Shown: positions 54,584-63,601, counted from the stretch's first letter. The stretch is DNA of 64,000 nucleotides from Spirochaetaceae bacterium (GCA_007693945.1 RECP01000078.1:1-64000); one strand, 5' to 3'. A program made the numbers and translations. The notes: generated by a model not told the origin, from the sequence alone.

Positions 54584-55619
54584 TATGAAGAGAATAGCGG
54601 GAATCAGTATCCTGCTGCTGGTGATCGTGACGATCACTGCCATAATCGATATCAGGTTCTTGAGTCCCTTCAATGTGCGCAACGTGCTTCGCTGGACGGG
54701 ACTCTTCGGGATCTTGAGCCTTGGTGCCGCGTTTGTGATTGTCACCGGAGGCATCGACCTCTCGATTGGCTCGGTTGTGGCTATGATCGGCACTTTTTCG
54801 GCCTACCTGATGGCGCGACAAGGCGTATCGGTTGCTCTCACACTGTTCCTGATGCTGCTGCTGTCGCTGGCTCTGGGACTCGCCCACGGACTGCTGATCA
54901 CCAAGGTGCGGGTGCAGCCTTTCGTGGTGACCCTGTGTGGCCTTTTCATCTATCGGGGGATGGCCCGATTTGTGGTTGGTGATATGACGCAGGGGTACGG
55001 CACCGGCTTCCTGGGTCTGAAGAACCTGGTGAAGTCGCGTTTTCCGCAGACCTTCTGGCCCGGGACTCCGCCCGAGTTCATCGTCAACTGGTCGATCCCG
55101 ATGCCGTTCATGATCCTGTTGATACTGGCCATCATTCTGGCGATTGTGCTCAACAAGTCGGTGTACGGCAGACATCTGCTGGCACTCGGAGCCAACGAGC
55201 GTGCGGCGCGCTACAGCGGGATCCACACCCACCGCGTCATCATTATCGCCTACATGATCTCTGCCAGTTTCGCCGGTCTTGGAGGGCTGCTCTTCTCGCT
55301 TGACCTCAATACAGTGCAACCATCGGCGTCAGGGCAGATGTACGAGCTATACGCCATTGCCGGCTGTGTCGTTGGAGGCATCAGCCTGCGCGGCGGCGAG
55401 GGCAACATCACGGGGGTCATCATTGGCACTGCCATTGTGCGTGTACTCTACAACTCCATCAACATTGCCGGAATTGCTACTCAGCTGGAGTTTGCGGTTC
55501 TGGGTATGGTTATCCTGATTGGTGTATCGGTGGACGAGATCGTGAAGATGATCGCCGAGAAGCGGCGCATCATGGAATCCGCTGATCCTGAAGCGTTGCA
55601 GCGCAAAGCCACCGCCTGA
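54576..55619 (+). CDS. Sugar ABC importer permease (ribose/RbsC type)
   Basis: 347 residues, multiple transmembrane helices, branched-chain/ribose permease family (BPD_transp_2). Signature: GGIDLSIGSVVAMIG (residues 65-79), then FVVTLCGLFIYRGMA and GANERAARYSGI (a late cytoplasmic loop). Forms the membrane channel with RbsA-like ATPase. ATG 54576 overlaps the ATPase gene's end by eight bases, so translation is coupled. A DUF4432 gene follows. Confidence 0.93.
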   Translation: MGNMKRIAGISILLLVIVTITAIIDIRFLSPFNVRNVLRWTGLFGILSLGAAFVIVTGGIDLSIGSVVAMIGTFSAYLMARQGVSVALTLFLMLLLSLALGLAHGLLITKVRVQPFVVTLCGLFIYRGMARFVVGDMTQGYGTGFLGLKNLVKSRFPQTFWPGTPPEFIVNWSIPMPFMILLILAIILAIVLNKSVYGRHLLALGANERAARYSGIHTHRVIIIAYMISASFAGLGGLLFSLDLNTVQPSASGQMYELYAIAGCVVGGISLRGGEGNITGVIIGTAIVRVLYNSINIAGIATQLEFAVLGMVILIGVSVDEIVKMIAEKRRIMESADPEALQRKATA

Positions 55620-55675
55620 GGCCTTTGCGCACAGCACAGGACAGCACAGGTCGGCGCATCCGCCAGGAGTCTGTT

Positions 55676-56764
55676 GTGGCACGTTTTCTTGGACAGGATT
55701 GGACAAAAGGCGGTCTGCGCGCGTATCTTTCCGATGCGGCGCAAGTGGCAGGAGCGTTCCCGTGCGTGCTGAGCGACGGAAAATCCGACGGCGTGCGGTC
55801 GGTCAGCGTACGCACCGGTTCGGGTCTTGAGTTTTCGGTGCTGCCCGGCCGCGCAATGGATATCCCGCAGGCGTGGTACAGGGGAGTCCCGCTGCATTTT
55901 GCCTCGGCAACCGGTATCACCGCGCCGGCCTACTACGAGGAACCGGAGCTTCGCTGGCTGCGCACGTTCTTCGGTGGATTGCTGGCCACCTGCGGCATCA
56001 CCTACAGCGGCGCGCCCTGCGTAGACCAGGGAGAGGCGCTCGGGCTACACGGGCGCATCGGCAATGCCGGCGCTGAGAATGTTTGCATCAGTGAGGAGTG
56101 GCAGGGCGACGAGTACTGCATCACGTTGCGCGGCCGAATGCGCGAGGCAACGGTCATGGGTGAGAACATCACCCTGACGAGGACCTTGACCACCCGGCTG
56201 GGAGCCTCCGGTTTTCAGCTCCACGATCTGATTGAGAACCGCGGCTTTGAACCGCAGCCGCTGATGATGCTCTACCACTTCAACTTCGGCTTTCCGCTGC
56301 TGAGTCCTGCGGCACGAGTCGTCGCGCCGATAGAGATTACAACGCCGCGCGATGACCAGGCTGCGCGGGACAATGGAGTTGCTGAGTGCCGGGGCTTCTG
56401 CGAGCCACGGGCGAATTATGCGGAAAAGGTCTTCTTTCACCAGCTTCGTGCCGACAGCGCTGAACGCACCTTTGTGGGGTTGGTCAATACCGATGTTGGT
56501 GGCCAGGCACTGGGAATTGTGCTGCGCTACAGTCGCGCACAGTTGCCGCAGCTGACCGAGTGGAAGATGATGGGCAAGGGCTGCTACGTTGTGGGTCTGG
56601 AACCGGGCACGGTGGTGCCGGTTGGTCGAGCCAAAGCGCGGGAGCTCGGCACGCTGCCGTTGCTGGAAGCCCAGGAAAGCTATGCCGTCGATATCGACTT
56701 TGAAGTACTCGACGGCGTAGACCGTATCACGGAGCTGGAGGCCGAAGCCGACACGTTGCGGTAG
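55676..56764 (+). CDS. DUF4432 mutarotase-like protein
   Basis: 362 residues. Reads as DUF4432, related to aldose-1-epimerases: VSVRTGSGLEFSVLPGRAMD at about residues 40-60, LHGRIGN (His in galactose-mutarotase position), and GASGFQLHDLIENRG. It might mutarotate the imported sugar, but this is not proven. GTG 55676 has AGGAG six bases upstream. It ends the ribose-type ABC operon. The following DeoR gene is convergent. Confidence 0.82.
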   Translation: MARFLGQDWTKGGLRAYLSDAAQVAGAFPCVLSDGKSDGVRSVSVRTGSGLEFSVLPGRAMDIPQAWYRGVPLHFASATGITAPAYYEEPELRWLRTFFGGLLATCGITYSGAPCVDQGEALGLHGRIGNAGAENVCISEEWQGDEYCITLRGRMREATVMGENITLTRTLTTRLGASGFQLHDLIENRGFEPQPLMMLYHFNFGFPLLSPAARVVAPIEITTPRDDQAARDNGVAECRGFCEPRANYAEKVFFHQLRADSAERTFVGLVNTDVGGQALGIVLRYSRAQLPQLTEWKMMGKGCYVVGLEPGTVVPVGRAKARELGTLPLLEAQESYAVDIDFEVLDGVDRITELEAEADTLR

Positions 56765-56794
56765 TCGAACACCCGCCGCGCGGTCGGCGATGTG

Positions 56795-57598
56795 CTACAC
56801 GGTGATCAGTTCAACGCCAAGTGACTGGATGAAGGCGCACGACTCCTGGTCAAGGGCATTGTCGGTGATGATGGTGTCAAAGTCCTCGACGCTGGCGTAG
56901 TAGGCGGCCCGTACGCCGCCGAACTTGCTGGAGTCGACCAGCAGCACCTTGTGCTGTGACGATTCGAGCGCGGCCCTCTTGTTGGCGACCGCGTACGGGC
57001 TGGAACATGTAACGCCCAGTGTACGGCTGACGCCGCCGGCAGCAAAGAAACCTTTGTTGGCACGGTTGCGCCGCATCAGCTCGACACCCTCGCGGCTTTC
57101 GAACAGCAGCGTATTGGCATGGAAGTAGCCACCGGGAAAGATGATCTCGCAGTTGCGTTTGCGGTAGGTTTCTATCAGCACGCCGAGCGTATAGCAGATC
57201 ACCGTGATCGGAAAAACCGAAGGCAGTAGCTGCGCCAGGTGTTCGGTGGTTGAGCCCGAGTCCAGTATGATGATATCCCCGGGTTCGATCAGCGATGCGG
57301 CTTTGCGGGCGATCCTGGCCTTCTCATCACGGTGGCGTCCCGATTCGGTCGGCAGGTGATACTCGGGAGTTCTTTCCAGATAGTGATTGAAGGCAGGAAT
57401 GCGCTGCAGACCCTCCGAGTTGAGGATCACGCCTCCGTGGATGGTTTTTGCCAGGTTCCATTCCGCAAGCACCGCTACGTCGCGACGTACCGTCATCTGG
57501 GACACGCCCAGCGCCTGGGAGAGGCTCCTGATCGACTCCGCATTCCTGGCACGCAGGATGTCGAGCATCTGGTTCAGGCGTCTGGTTCTGCGATCCAC
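56795..57598 (-). CDS. DeoR-family transcriptional regulator
   Basis: 267 residues. An N-terminal DeoR HTH (LNQMLDILRARNAES, LGVSQMTVRRDVAVL, HGGVIL) precedes a sugar-phosphate sensor with IILDSGSTTEHLAQLLP and later a VDSSKFGGVRAAYYA segment. GTG 57598 has GGGGGA six bases upstream. It lies 11 bases after the FIST-like gene on the same strand, an unusual partner. Its likely targets are its own operon and the adjacent sugar genes, based on position only. Confidence 0.9.
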   Translation of the reverse strand: MDRRTRRLNQMLDILRARNAESIRSLSQALGVSQMTVRRDVAVLAEWNLAKTIHGGVILNSEGLQRIPAFNHYLERTPEYHLPTESGRHRDEKARIARKAASLIEPGDIIILDSGSTTEHLAQLLPSVFPITVICYTLGVLIETYRKRNCEIIFPGGYFHANTLLFESREGVELMRRNRANKGFFAAGGVSRTLGVTCSSPYAVANKRAALESSQHKVLLVDSSKFGGVRAAYYASVEDFDTIITDNALDQESCAFIQSLGVELITV

Positions 57599-57609
57599 GA
57601 CTGATCCCC

Positions 57610-58542
57610 CTACAGCACCGACAGTCGATTGACCATCAGATTGCCCAGTTGACACTCGTTTGCTGCGGTTACCACTTCGCCGTGCATGAAGGCAATCAGG
57701 CTGCCGGGACCGGCCTGCGGTGCCGACCGCAGAAGTCTCGCCAGACCCGCACAGCCGAACACGATGCTGTTGGGTTCGGCGGCGACTTGTGACAGCCGTT
57801 CGGCGGCACGATCCGACGCCAGACGCCGTAGCCGCAGCGTTGCGCCCGGGGCCGGCAGATTGCAGCCGCTGACCAGTTTCGATTGCCTGATATGCAGGTG
57901 GATATTCCTGTCTCGCTGGTCACTGAAAGTGAGCGTTTCGAAGTCGCCGGCCTCCAGCCCATCCCGGCGCTGCAGTTTGCGGTAGAGCTCCGTTGCGGGT
58001 GTCCACCCGGCATCGCCGGGTTGACGAATGGCGCGCAGCGTACGTGGATCCTCGCAGTCAATCTCCACCAGCATATCGGCTTCGTCGTACAGATTGTGAG
58101 TTGTCACCCGGTAGTTATTGCCACGCAGCAGCAGCAGGTTGACATCCGCCTTGGCGGGCACAACGGCTGAGCCGGACGCGTCGGACGCTGCTGCAGCTAC
58201 ACCGCCGGCCAGCCTCAATTCCGGCATCGCGGCGCTCAGGCGCAGCAGAAACCGCTCGACCTCGGGCCGGTTGGAGCTGAAGATCGCAATCGCAAAACCG
58301 CTGCCGTTGCGGGTACCACGCAGCAGGCCGAGCACCTGCTCCAGCGTACCGGACAGAACTCTTCCCTGCAGAGGGAGCTGCCACGGCAGGCTCTGCGATT
58401 CTTCAGGGCGCACCCACCGATTACCGAGCACGAAACCGTGACTGCACCAGCCGATTGTTGCCGGCCAGGCTTCCGAAGCAACCGGTGGTGTCCACACCCG
58501 GGCGGTCCAGGTTTGGTTGCTCCTTTGCTCGTTGCCGGTCAT
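57610..58542 (-). CDS. FIST-like sensory domain protein, without a visible output domain
   Basis: 310 residues, cytoplasmic. Reads as a FIST-type fold: a FAIAIFSSNRPEVERFLLRL segment, an AMPELRLAGGVAAAASD segment and a C-terminal VFGCAGLARLLRSAPQAGPG, then LIAFMHGEVVTAANECQL. FIST domains sense small molecules and usually occur with kinases or cyclases, but nothing else is attached here. ATG 58542 has AGGAG seven bases upstream. It is the first gene of a two-gene operon with a DeoR regulator, suggesting a sensor of the same pathway. The family assignment is tentative. Confidence 0.6.
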   Translation of the reverse strand: MTGNEQRSNQTWTARVWTPPVASEAWPATIGWCSHGFVLGNRWVRPEESQSLPWQLPLQGRVLSGTLEQVLGLLRGTRNGSGFAIAIFSSNRPEVERFLLRLSAAMPELRLAGGVAAAASDASGSAVVPAKADVNLLLLRGNNYRVTTHNLYDEADMLVEIDCEDPRTLRAIRQPGDAGWTPATELYRKLQRRDGLEAGDFETLTFSDQRDRNIHLHIRQSKLVSGCNLPAPGATLRLRRLASDRAAERLSQVAAEPNSIVFGCAGLARLLRSAPQAGPGSLIAFMHGEVVTAANECQLGNLMVNRLSVL

Positions 58543-58642
58543 AAGGTTACTCCTGCCGCGCGCAGTCGACAAAGCATGCATTGCCGCAACTGCCGTCCCG
58601 AAAGAGCCTGTTGTGCGCCCCGTCCTTATGTACGTCTGCAGA

Positions 58643-58681
58643 CTGTGATAAGTCGCACAAGATACTGTGCTATTATCACAG
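58643..58681. promoter_or_regulatory. Two CTGTG/CACAG-type operator candidates
   Basis: CTGTG (58665-58669) and CACAG (58677-58681) form a perfect inverted repeat with a 7-base spacer, overlapping the -10 box of the FIST/DeoR promoter. A second site, CTGTGATAAGTCGCACA (58643-58659), carries TGTGA-N6-GCACA. The second resembles a CRP-class site. Either could also serve the DeoR protein encoded by this operon. Confidence 0.4.
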
Positions 58682-58700
58682 CAGTATGCGCAGTTGTCAA
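58672..58700 (-). promoter_or_regulatory. Promoter of the FIST-like/DeoR operon
   Basis: On the minus strand, TTGACA (58695-58700) and GATAAT (58672-58677) are spaced by 17 bases. The FIST-like start is about 130 bases downstream. Confidence 0.8.
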
Positions 58701-58791
58701 CACTGATGGCTGCGGAGACGTTCGCGGGGTCGCTCTCGGGCGCGGCGCGCCAGGAACGGTGGTTCGCCGGCAGATCGCGCTCCCGCGACGG

Positions 58792-59775
58792 CTACCAGCG
58801 GTGATGCACGTGCTCGCGTATGTACTGATCGTATATCCGGCGCACCTGCTCCAGCGTCCGGTCGGTCAGCGGCGACAGTTCTGCCGCGGCAACGTTCTCC
58901 TCTACCTGCGACGGGCGCTTGGCCCCCGGGATGGCGCACGACACCGCGTCAAACGACAGAATCCATCGCAGCGCGAACTGGGTCAGCGACATCCCCTCGG
59001 GAACGACCTGCTTGAGCTCTTCAACCGCGGCCAGGCCGACTTCAAACGGAACACCGGAGAAGGTCTCGCCCACGTCAAACGCCTCACCGTTACGGTTGAA
59101 GTTGCGATGATCACTCCGGGCGAACTCGGTGGTTGCCGACATGCGGCCGGTCAGCAGACCGCTCGCCAGCGGGACGCGCGCAATTATGCCGATATTGCGC
59201 GCCCTGGCCTCGTTGAAGAATCGTTCGGCCGGGCGTAGTCGGAACGTATTGAAGATAATCTGGACGCTCTCGACCCCCGGATACTCAATAGCTTTGAGTG
59301 CCTCTTCAACCTTTTCGACGCTTACTCCGTAGTGTCTGATCTTGCCTTGCTGCACGAGCGCATCAAGCGCGGCGAAGAGCTCAGGATTGTAGTAAACATC
59401 GGTCGGGGGACAGTGAAGCTGCACCAGGTCAAGAGTTGAAAGTCCCATATTGCGCAAGCTGTCTTCAACAAACGCCGTGATATTGGCGGGCGTATACTGC
59501 TCTGCAGTGTGGGGGTTCAGCCGCCGTCCAGCCTTGGTGGCAAAGAAGACGTTATCGGGATCCTCCTTCTTCAGCTCGGCAACAAACTTCTCACTTCTAC
59601 CGGCACCGTAGACATCCGCCGTGTCAAAGAAATTGACGCCGAGTTCCCGTGCCCGTCGGAGCGCCGCCCGGGCGTCCGAATCGTCGACATCACCCCAATC
59701 CGCACCGATTGCCCAGGCCCCAAAGCTGATTTCCGAGACGTTCATTCCTGTTGATCCCAACGGTCGATAGTCCAT
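58792..59775 (-). CDS. Aldo/keto reductase
   Basis: 327 residues. NADPH-dependent reduction or oxidation of aldehydes/ketones. The catalytic tetrad is visible: Asp and Tyr in FFDTADVYGAGRSE, Lys in FFATKAG, and His in LVQLHCPP. The N-terminal GSTGMNVSEISFGAWAIGAD is typical for the family. ATG 59775 follows AAGGAG by six bases. It is divergent from the RpiB-like gene and may act on the sugar or polyol handled by the neighbouring operon, which is inference. Confidence 0.94.
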   Translation of the reverse strand: MDYRPLGSTGMNVSEISFGAWAIGADWGDVDDSDARAALRRARELGVNFFDTADVYGAGRSEKFVAELKKEDPDNVFFATKAGRRLNPHTAEQYTPANITAFVEDSLRNMGLSTLDLVQLHCPPTDVYYNPELFAALDALVQQGKIRHYGVSVEKVEEALKAIEYPGVESVQIIFNTFRLRPAERFFNEARARNIGIIARVPLASGLLTGRMSATTEFARSDHRNFNRNGEAFDVGETFSGVPFEVGLAAVEELKQVVPEGMSLTQFALRWILSFDAVSCAIPGAKRPSQVEENVAAAELSPLTDRTLEQVRRIYDQYIREHVHHRW

Positions 59776-59892
59776 CTGGCTCTCCTTGTATTGTGTTGCC
59801 GCTCACCGCTGCGGTACCCCAGGCCATAATAGCGCCGGCTGAACTCAAATGGCAAGACCCGATAAAGCGGACGGAAGTGCACACGTCAATCG

Positions 59893-59921
59893 TTGACAAT
59901 CATACCCTTCAGCGTTATAAT
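59893..59921 (+). promoter_or_regulatory. Perfect consensus promoter of the RpiB-like operon
   Basis: TTGACA (59893-59898) and TATAAT (59916-59921), both perfect, are spaced by 17 bases. A short inverted repeat CCGC/GCGG (59922-59936) lies immediately after, at the presumed transcription start, where a repressor could act. A promoter this strong normally needs a repressor. Confidence 0.88.
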
Positions 59922-59983
59922 CCGCCCATATTGCGGTATATTTCTCACATTGATTCGGCCCGGCAGGGTCAGAGAGGTGTTGT

Positions 59984-60613
59984 ATGCGGATAGCGGTAAT
60001 CAATGAAACCAGCGCCGGTGACAAGAACGTGGACATCATGGCTGCACTCGAGGGCACGGGCCACGAGATATTGAATGTCGGCATGAAGCAGAAGGGCGGT
60101 GATCCCGAGTTGAGCTATATCCACACCGGCTTTCTCACAGGGCTGCTGATCAACGCTGCACGCGCTGACTTCGTCATCGGAGGGTGTGGTACGGGTCAGG
60201 GGTATCTGAACTCCGCCATGCAGTATCCCGACGTATTCTGCGGACACATCATGACGGATCTCGACGCCTGGCTGTTTGCGCAGATAAACGGGGGCAACTG
60301 CATCTCGCTGGCGCTGGCCCAGGGATACGGCTGGGCCGGGAATGAGAACATCCGGTTCATTGTCGAGCGCTTGTTCAGCGTTGAACGCGGAGGCGGCTAC
60401 CCGCCGCACCGTCGTGAGCCGCAACGGCAATTCCGTCGGGAACTGGAGGATGTGTCGGCGGTTGTGCACAAGCCGTTTGCCCGGATAGTGCGGGACCTGC
60501 CTGCCGAGACGGTGCGCCACGCCTTACGTTTTCCGGGAGTTCTGCAGGTGCTCGATATCGGGTCGCTCGAGGATTCGGAGCTCAAACAGGCGCTGCAGAC
60601 AGTGCTGGCGTGA
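59984..60613 (+). CDS. RpiB/LacAB-family sugar-phosphate isomerase
   Basis: 209 residues. RpiB/LacA/LacB fold: MRIAVINETSAGDKN at the start, a VIGGCGTGQGYLNSAMQYP segment (the anion-binding and catalytic region; GCGTG in place of GTGIG), and LAQGYG. The usual length is about 145-150, so a C-terminal extension of some 55 residues is present. It isomerises a pentose, hexose or tetrose phosphate. EryI in tetritol breakdown belongs to this family. ATG 59984 follows AGAGG by six bases. Confidence 0.85.
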   Translation: MRIAVINETSAGDKNVDIMAALEGTGHEILNVGMKQKGGDPELSYIHTGFLTGLLINAARADFVIGGCGTGQGYLNSAMQYPDVFCGHIMTDLDAWLFAQINGGNCISLALAQGYGWAGNENIRFIVERLFSVERGGGYPPHRREPQRQFRRELEDVSAVVHKPFARIVRDLPAETVRHALRFPGVLQVLDIGSLEDSELKQALQTVLA

Positions 60614-60647
60614 CAGTCCTGAGAAACCACAATTGGGGAGGCACGAG

Positions 60648-61628
60648 GTGAAGAAACAGAGTCTAGGTATTGGATTCATCGGAGCAGGGGAGATTTCCAT
60701 CCTGCACGCGCGGGCGCTCAAGGAGATCCCCGAGGCGCATCTTGTAGGATTGTGGAATCGGACCGAGCCGCGGGCGATCGAGCGCGCCAGGGAGGAGAAA
60801 TGTAAGCGGTATGCCACACCGCAGGAGCTGGTTGATGATCCTGAGGTGGATGCGGTACTGGTGCTGACCAACCTCGAGACCCATCTGCAATACGCCGAGA
60901 TGGTTATGCGCGCGGGCAAAGACGTGCTGGTAGAGAAACCGCTCTGTGCAACGGTGGCGGACGTCGAAAAGATGAAGCAAATAGCGACGGAAACCGGCAA
61001 GCTCTGTATGCCCGGCCATAACATGATCCACGAAGAGAGCCTCAAGCGTGCTCGTACGCTCATCGCGAATGGCGACCTGGGCAGCATTGTCTCCTGCTAC
61101 GTCATGTACAATATCTATCATTCTGACGAACGGGCCTCGACTCTCCCCGGTGTTGTACGGCACCTGCTGACGCACCATCTGTACACCATGATGTACCTGG
61201 TGGGTCGACCGGTACGAGCCCAGGGGTTCAAGGCCAACCGCAACCATGCGCAGCAACCGGACAAAGAAGATCTGACAATGGTAAACCTCGAGCTCGCCAA
61301 CGGAGCGCTTGCTCACCTATGCGCCAGTTTTGCCGCTGACGACCTGGCGCCGGCTCCGTGGACATTCACCGCCAGAGTTATCGGAACCGCCGGTACCACG
61401 CACTACACCTATAACGACTGGGTGGAGGTCAAGAAAGGCATATCGCACTCCCACACCTATACCGCCTATCAGGCCACCATCACAAACGAAGTTCGGCACT
61501 TCGTCGAATTGTGCCGAAACCGCGCGGGCGAGCCACCGTCAACACTGGATGACGCTATATGGGCACAGAAGACCACCGAGGCAATAGAGAAATCGATAGC
61601 CGAAGGGCTTTCGGTTGAAATTCGGTAG
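60648..61628 (+). CDS. Gfo/Idh/MocA-family oxidoreductase
   Basis: 326 residues. NAD(P)-dependent sugar or inositol dehydrogenase family. Rossmann motif IGFIGAGEISILHARAL at about residues 8-24, VLVEKPLC (the EKP lysine), then NMIHEESLKRARTLIANG. A late HNLTHHLYTM-like segment (THHLYTMMYL) is typical for the substrate domain. GTG 60648 has GGGGAGG six bases upstream. It lies 34 bases after the RpiB-like gene, so is co-transcribed. Reaction unknown. Confidence 0.9.
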   Translation: MKKQSLGIGFIGAGEISILHARALKEIPEAHLVGLWNRTEPRAIERAREEKCKRYATPQELVDDPEVDAVLVLTNLETHLQYAEMVMRAGKDVLVEKPLCATVADVEKMKQIATETGKLCMPGHNMIHEESLKRARTLIANGDLGSIVSCYVMYNIYHSDERASTLPGVVRHLLTHHLYTMMYLVGRPVRAQGFKANRNHAQQPDKEDLTMVNLELANGALAHLCASFAADDLAPAPWTFTARVIGTAGTTHYTYNDWVEVKKGISHSHTYTAYQATITNEVRHFVELCRNRAGEPPSTLDDAIWAQKTTEAIEKSIAEGLSVEIR

Positions 61629-61711
61629 CCCGGAAGCAATTAGACGGGAGCTCCCGTTGCGGCCGGCGCAGGGGGTTTGTCGCCTCAGCGGTTTACGGTA
61701 GGCTGGTGTTT

Positions 61712-62320
61712 ATGAACGTTGATTTCACGCAGCGGGAGCTGGATGGCCGACTGAAGTGGTACTGCGAGCCCACTGAATGGAGTGTCGACGAGCAAGCGGG
61801 CCACCTCCATATTGTGACCGACGGCGACACGGACTACTGGCAACGCACGCACTACGGCTTCAGACGCGATAACGGCCATCTTCTGTACGCTGAAACACAA
61901 GGCGATCTTGAGATGGAGACCAGGGTGCTCTATCAACCGCTGTCCGATTTCGATCAGGCGGGCCTGATGGTCCGTTTCTCTGCGGAGGAGTGGATCAAGA
62001 CGTCGGTCGAGATGGAGCGCGACGGGAGTTATCATCTCGGGGTGGTCGTTACCAGAGGCGGATACTCGGACTGGTCAACCCAGCTGTTTCCGCCGGGTCC
62101 AATTGACATCGGCCTGCGTGTCCACCGTGCCGCGGACGATTATGCTGTTTACTGGCAAGCTGCAGCTTCCGACTGGGTTCAACTGCGCATGGCGCATCTC
62201 GATCCACCCACGAGTGCCGCCCCGCTGCTCTGCGGACTGTACGCGGCCAGTCCCGCCAGGGGAGGCTGTAGCGTGCGGTTTGCGTATCTACGCATCACTC
62301 ACCCGTCCGGCCCCGCCTGA
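61712..62320 (+). CDS. DUF1349-like concanavalin-fold protein
   Basis: 202 residues without a signal peptide. The pattern LKWYCEPTEWSVDEQAGHLH, then TDYWQRTHYGF, then DFDQAGLMVRF and EWIKTSVEMERDG is typical for DUF1349 (beta-sandwich of the concanavalin/lectin class), proteins often found next to sugar genes. The role is unknown. ATG 61712 is preferred, a GTG at 61706 is in frame. It is 83 bases after the dehydrogenase gene and may be in that operon. Confidence 0.8.
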   Translation: MNVDFTQRELDGRLKWYCEPTEWSVDEQAGHLHIVTDGDTDYWQRTHYGFRRDNGHLLYAETQGDLEMETRVLYQPLSDFDQAGLMVRFSAEEWIKTSVEMERDGSYHLGVVVTRGGYSDWSTQLFPPGPIDIGLRVHRAADDYAVYWQAAASDWVQLRMAHLDPPTSAAPLLCGLYAASPARGGCSVRFAYLRITHPSGPA

Positions 62321-62422
62321 ATGCCCGCCGCCGCTTTGCCGGCAACCTGACTCTGTTTCGGGAGCGGGTCTTGACGGAGACCGCCTGCGGTGCAAGGATA
62401 GAGTGACGCAGGAGGTGCAAAT

Positions 62423-63601
62423 ATGAAGAAGTCACTCTGCGTACTGCTGCTGGCGGTTCTGGTGATTGCTCCGGCTGTCGCCGAAGGCCCCATCAGCGAT
62501 GCGATGCTGCAGGAACTGAGCCGCATGCAGCCGCGGCAGGCAGAAGCCGCTATCAAGACGCTACCGGCTGAGCAGGCGGTTGCGTACGGGGTGGCACTGT
62601 TCCAGCTCTGGATGCGTGAGGGCCGGAACGACGACGCGGAAGCCATCCTCGAAAGCTCGCGCCGTATCGCGGCCGGTGCCGGGATGAACTACAAGGAGGC
62701 TGAGCTTCTTGCTACTCAAGCGTTCCTGATGCAGCGCCGTGGCGAGGTCCGTGAGGCGATCGCACTGGTGCGCCGCGCAATCGAAGGCTACCGGCGTAGT
62801 CAAGCAATCGAGCCCCAGTTGACTATGCTGATGTTCCTGGGAAACCTGCAGCACCGCCTCGGCGCGCTGACTGCTGCTCTGGAGACCATGGAAGAGCTGA
62901 CCTCCCGCCGCGACCAGATCGATGATCAGCTGTTCTACGCCGATGCACTCACCGAGGCCGGGATGCTGCGCTACAAGACGGGCCGACTGGATCGATTGCC
63001 CGAATTGCTGGATGAGGCCCTTGAGATTTACCGTGAACACGACCAACAGAACGGCATCGGGACCGTATACCGCATCTACGGGAACTACCACAACGCACTG
63101 CGGGATCCGCGCACGGCTCTGGACTACTACGAACGCGCGCGCGGGTACTACGTGCGGACCAACAATGTACACGACTATGCCAACATCTCGTTCAACATCG
63201 GGATTGTCTACGTGGGACTTGGCGCCGCTGAGGACGCGGTCAGCTACTTCGAAAACGCAATCGAGAACTTTGCCGCGGCAGGATCGTTTTCCGGGGCCGG
63301 TATGGCCGGCACGGAACTCGCGCGCGCGTTGTTCACCCTCAACCGCTTCAGTGAAGCACAGGTCATTGTAGAGCAGGCCAGGCGTCATCTGGAAAGCAGC
63401 CAGGCTTTTCGGCGTTTAGCTCAGGCGCATACGATCTACGCGGCCATCCGGTTTGCCCAGGGACGTGAAGACGACGCGCTTGAGGCCTATCGTGAGGCGC
63501 TGGCGATCTACCGTGAACTGGGACTGAGCGATGATGCCCAGCACGTTCTGGAGCTAATCAACCGCGTACGCGACGGTTCACACCGTGGCCTGGGGATCTG
63601 A
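62423..63601 (+). CDS. Exported TPR-repeat protein
   Basis: 392 residues. A signal peptide (KSLCVLLLAVLVIAPAVA) ends at about residue 21. Tetratricopeptide repeats cover the rest, for example ELLATQAFLMQRRGEVREAI, TALDYYERARGYYV and DDALEAYREALAIYRELG. It probably mediates protein contacts in the periplasm. ATG 62423 follows AGGAGG by seven bases. The downstream MutS-family gene is convergent, five bases away. Confidence 0.88.
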   Translation: MKKSLCVLLLAVLVIAPAVAEGPISDAMLQELSRMQPRQAEAAIKTLPAEQAVAYGVALFQLWMREGRNDDAEAILESSRRIAAGAGMNYKEAELLATQAFLMQRRGEVREAIALVRRAIEGYRRSQAIEPQLTMLMFLGNLQHRLGALTAALETMEELTSRRDQIDDQLFYADALTEAGMLRYKTGRLDRLPELLDEALEIYREHDQQNGIGTVYRIYGNYHNALRDPRTALDYYERARGYYVRTNNVHDYANISFNIGIVYVGLGAAEDAVSYFENAIENFAAAGSFSGAGMAGTELARALFTLNRFSEAQVIVEQARRHLESSQAFRRLAQAHTIYAAIRFAQGREDDALEAYREALAIYRELGLSDDAQHVLELINRVRDGSHRGLGI

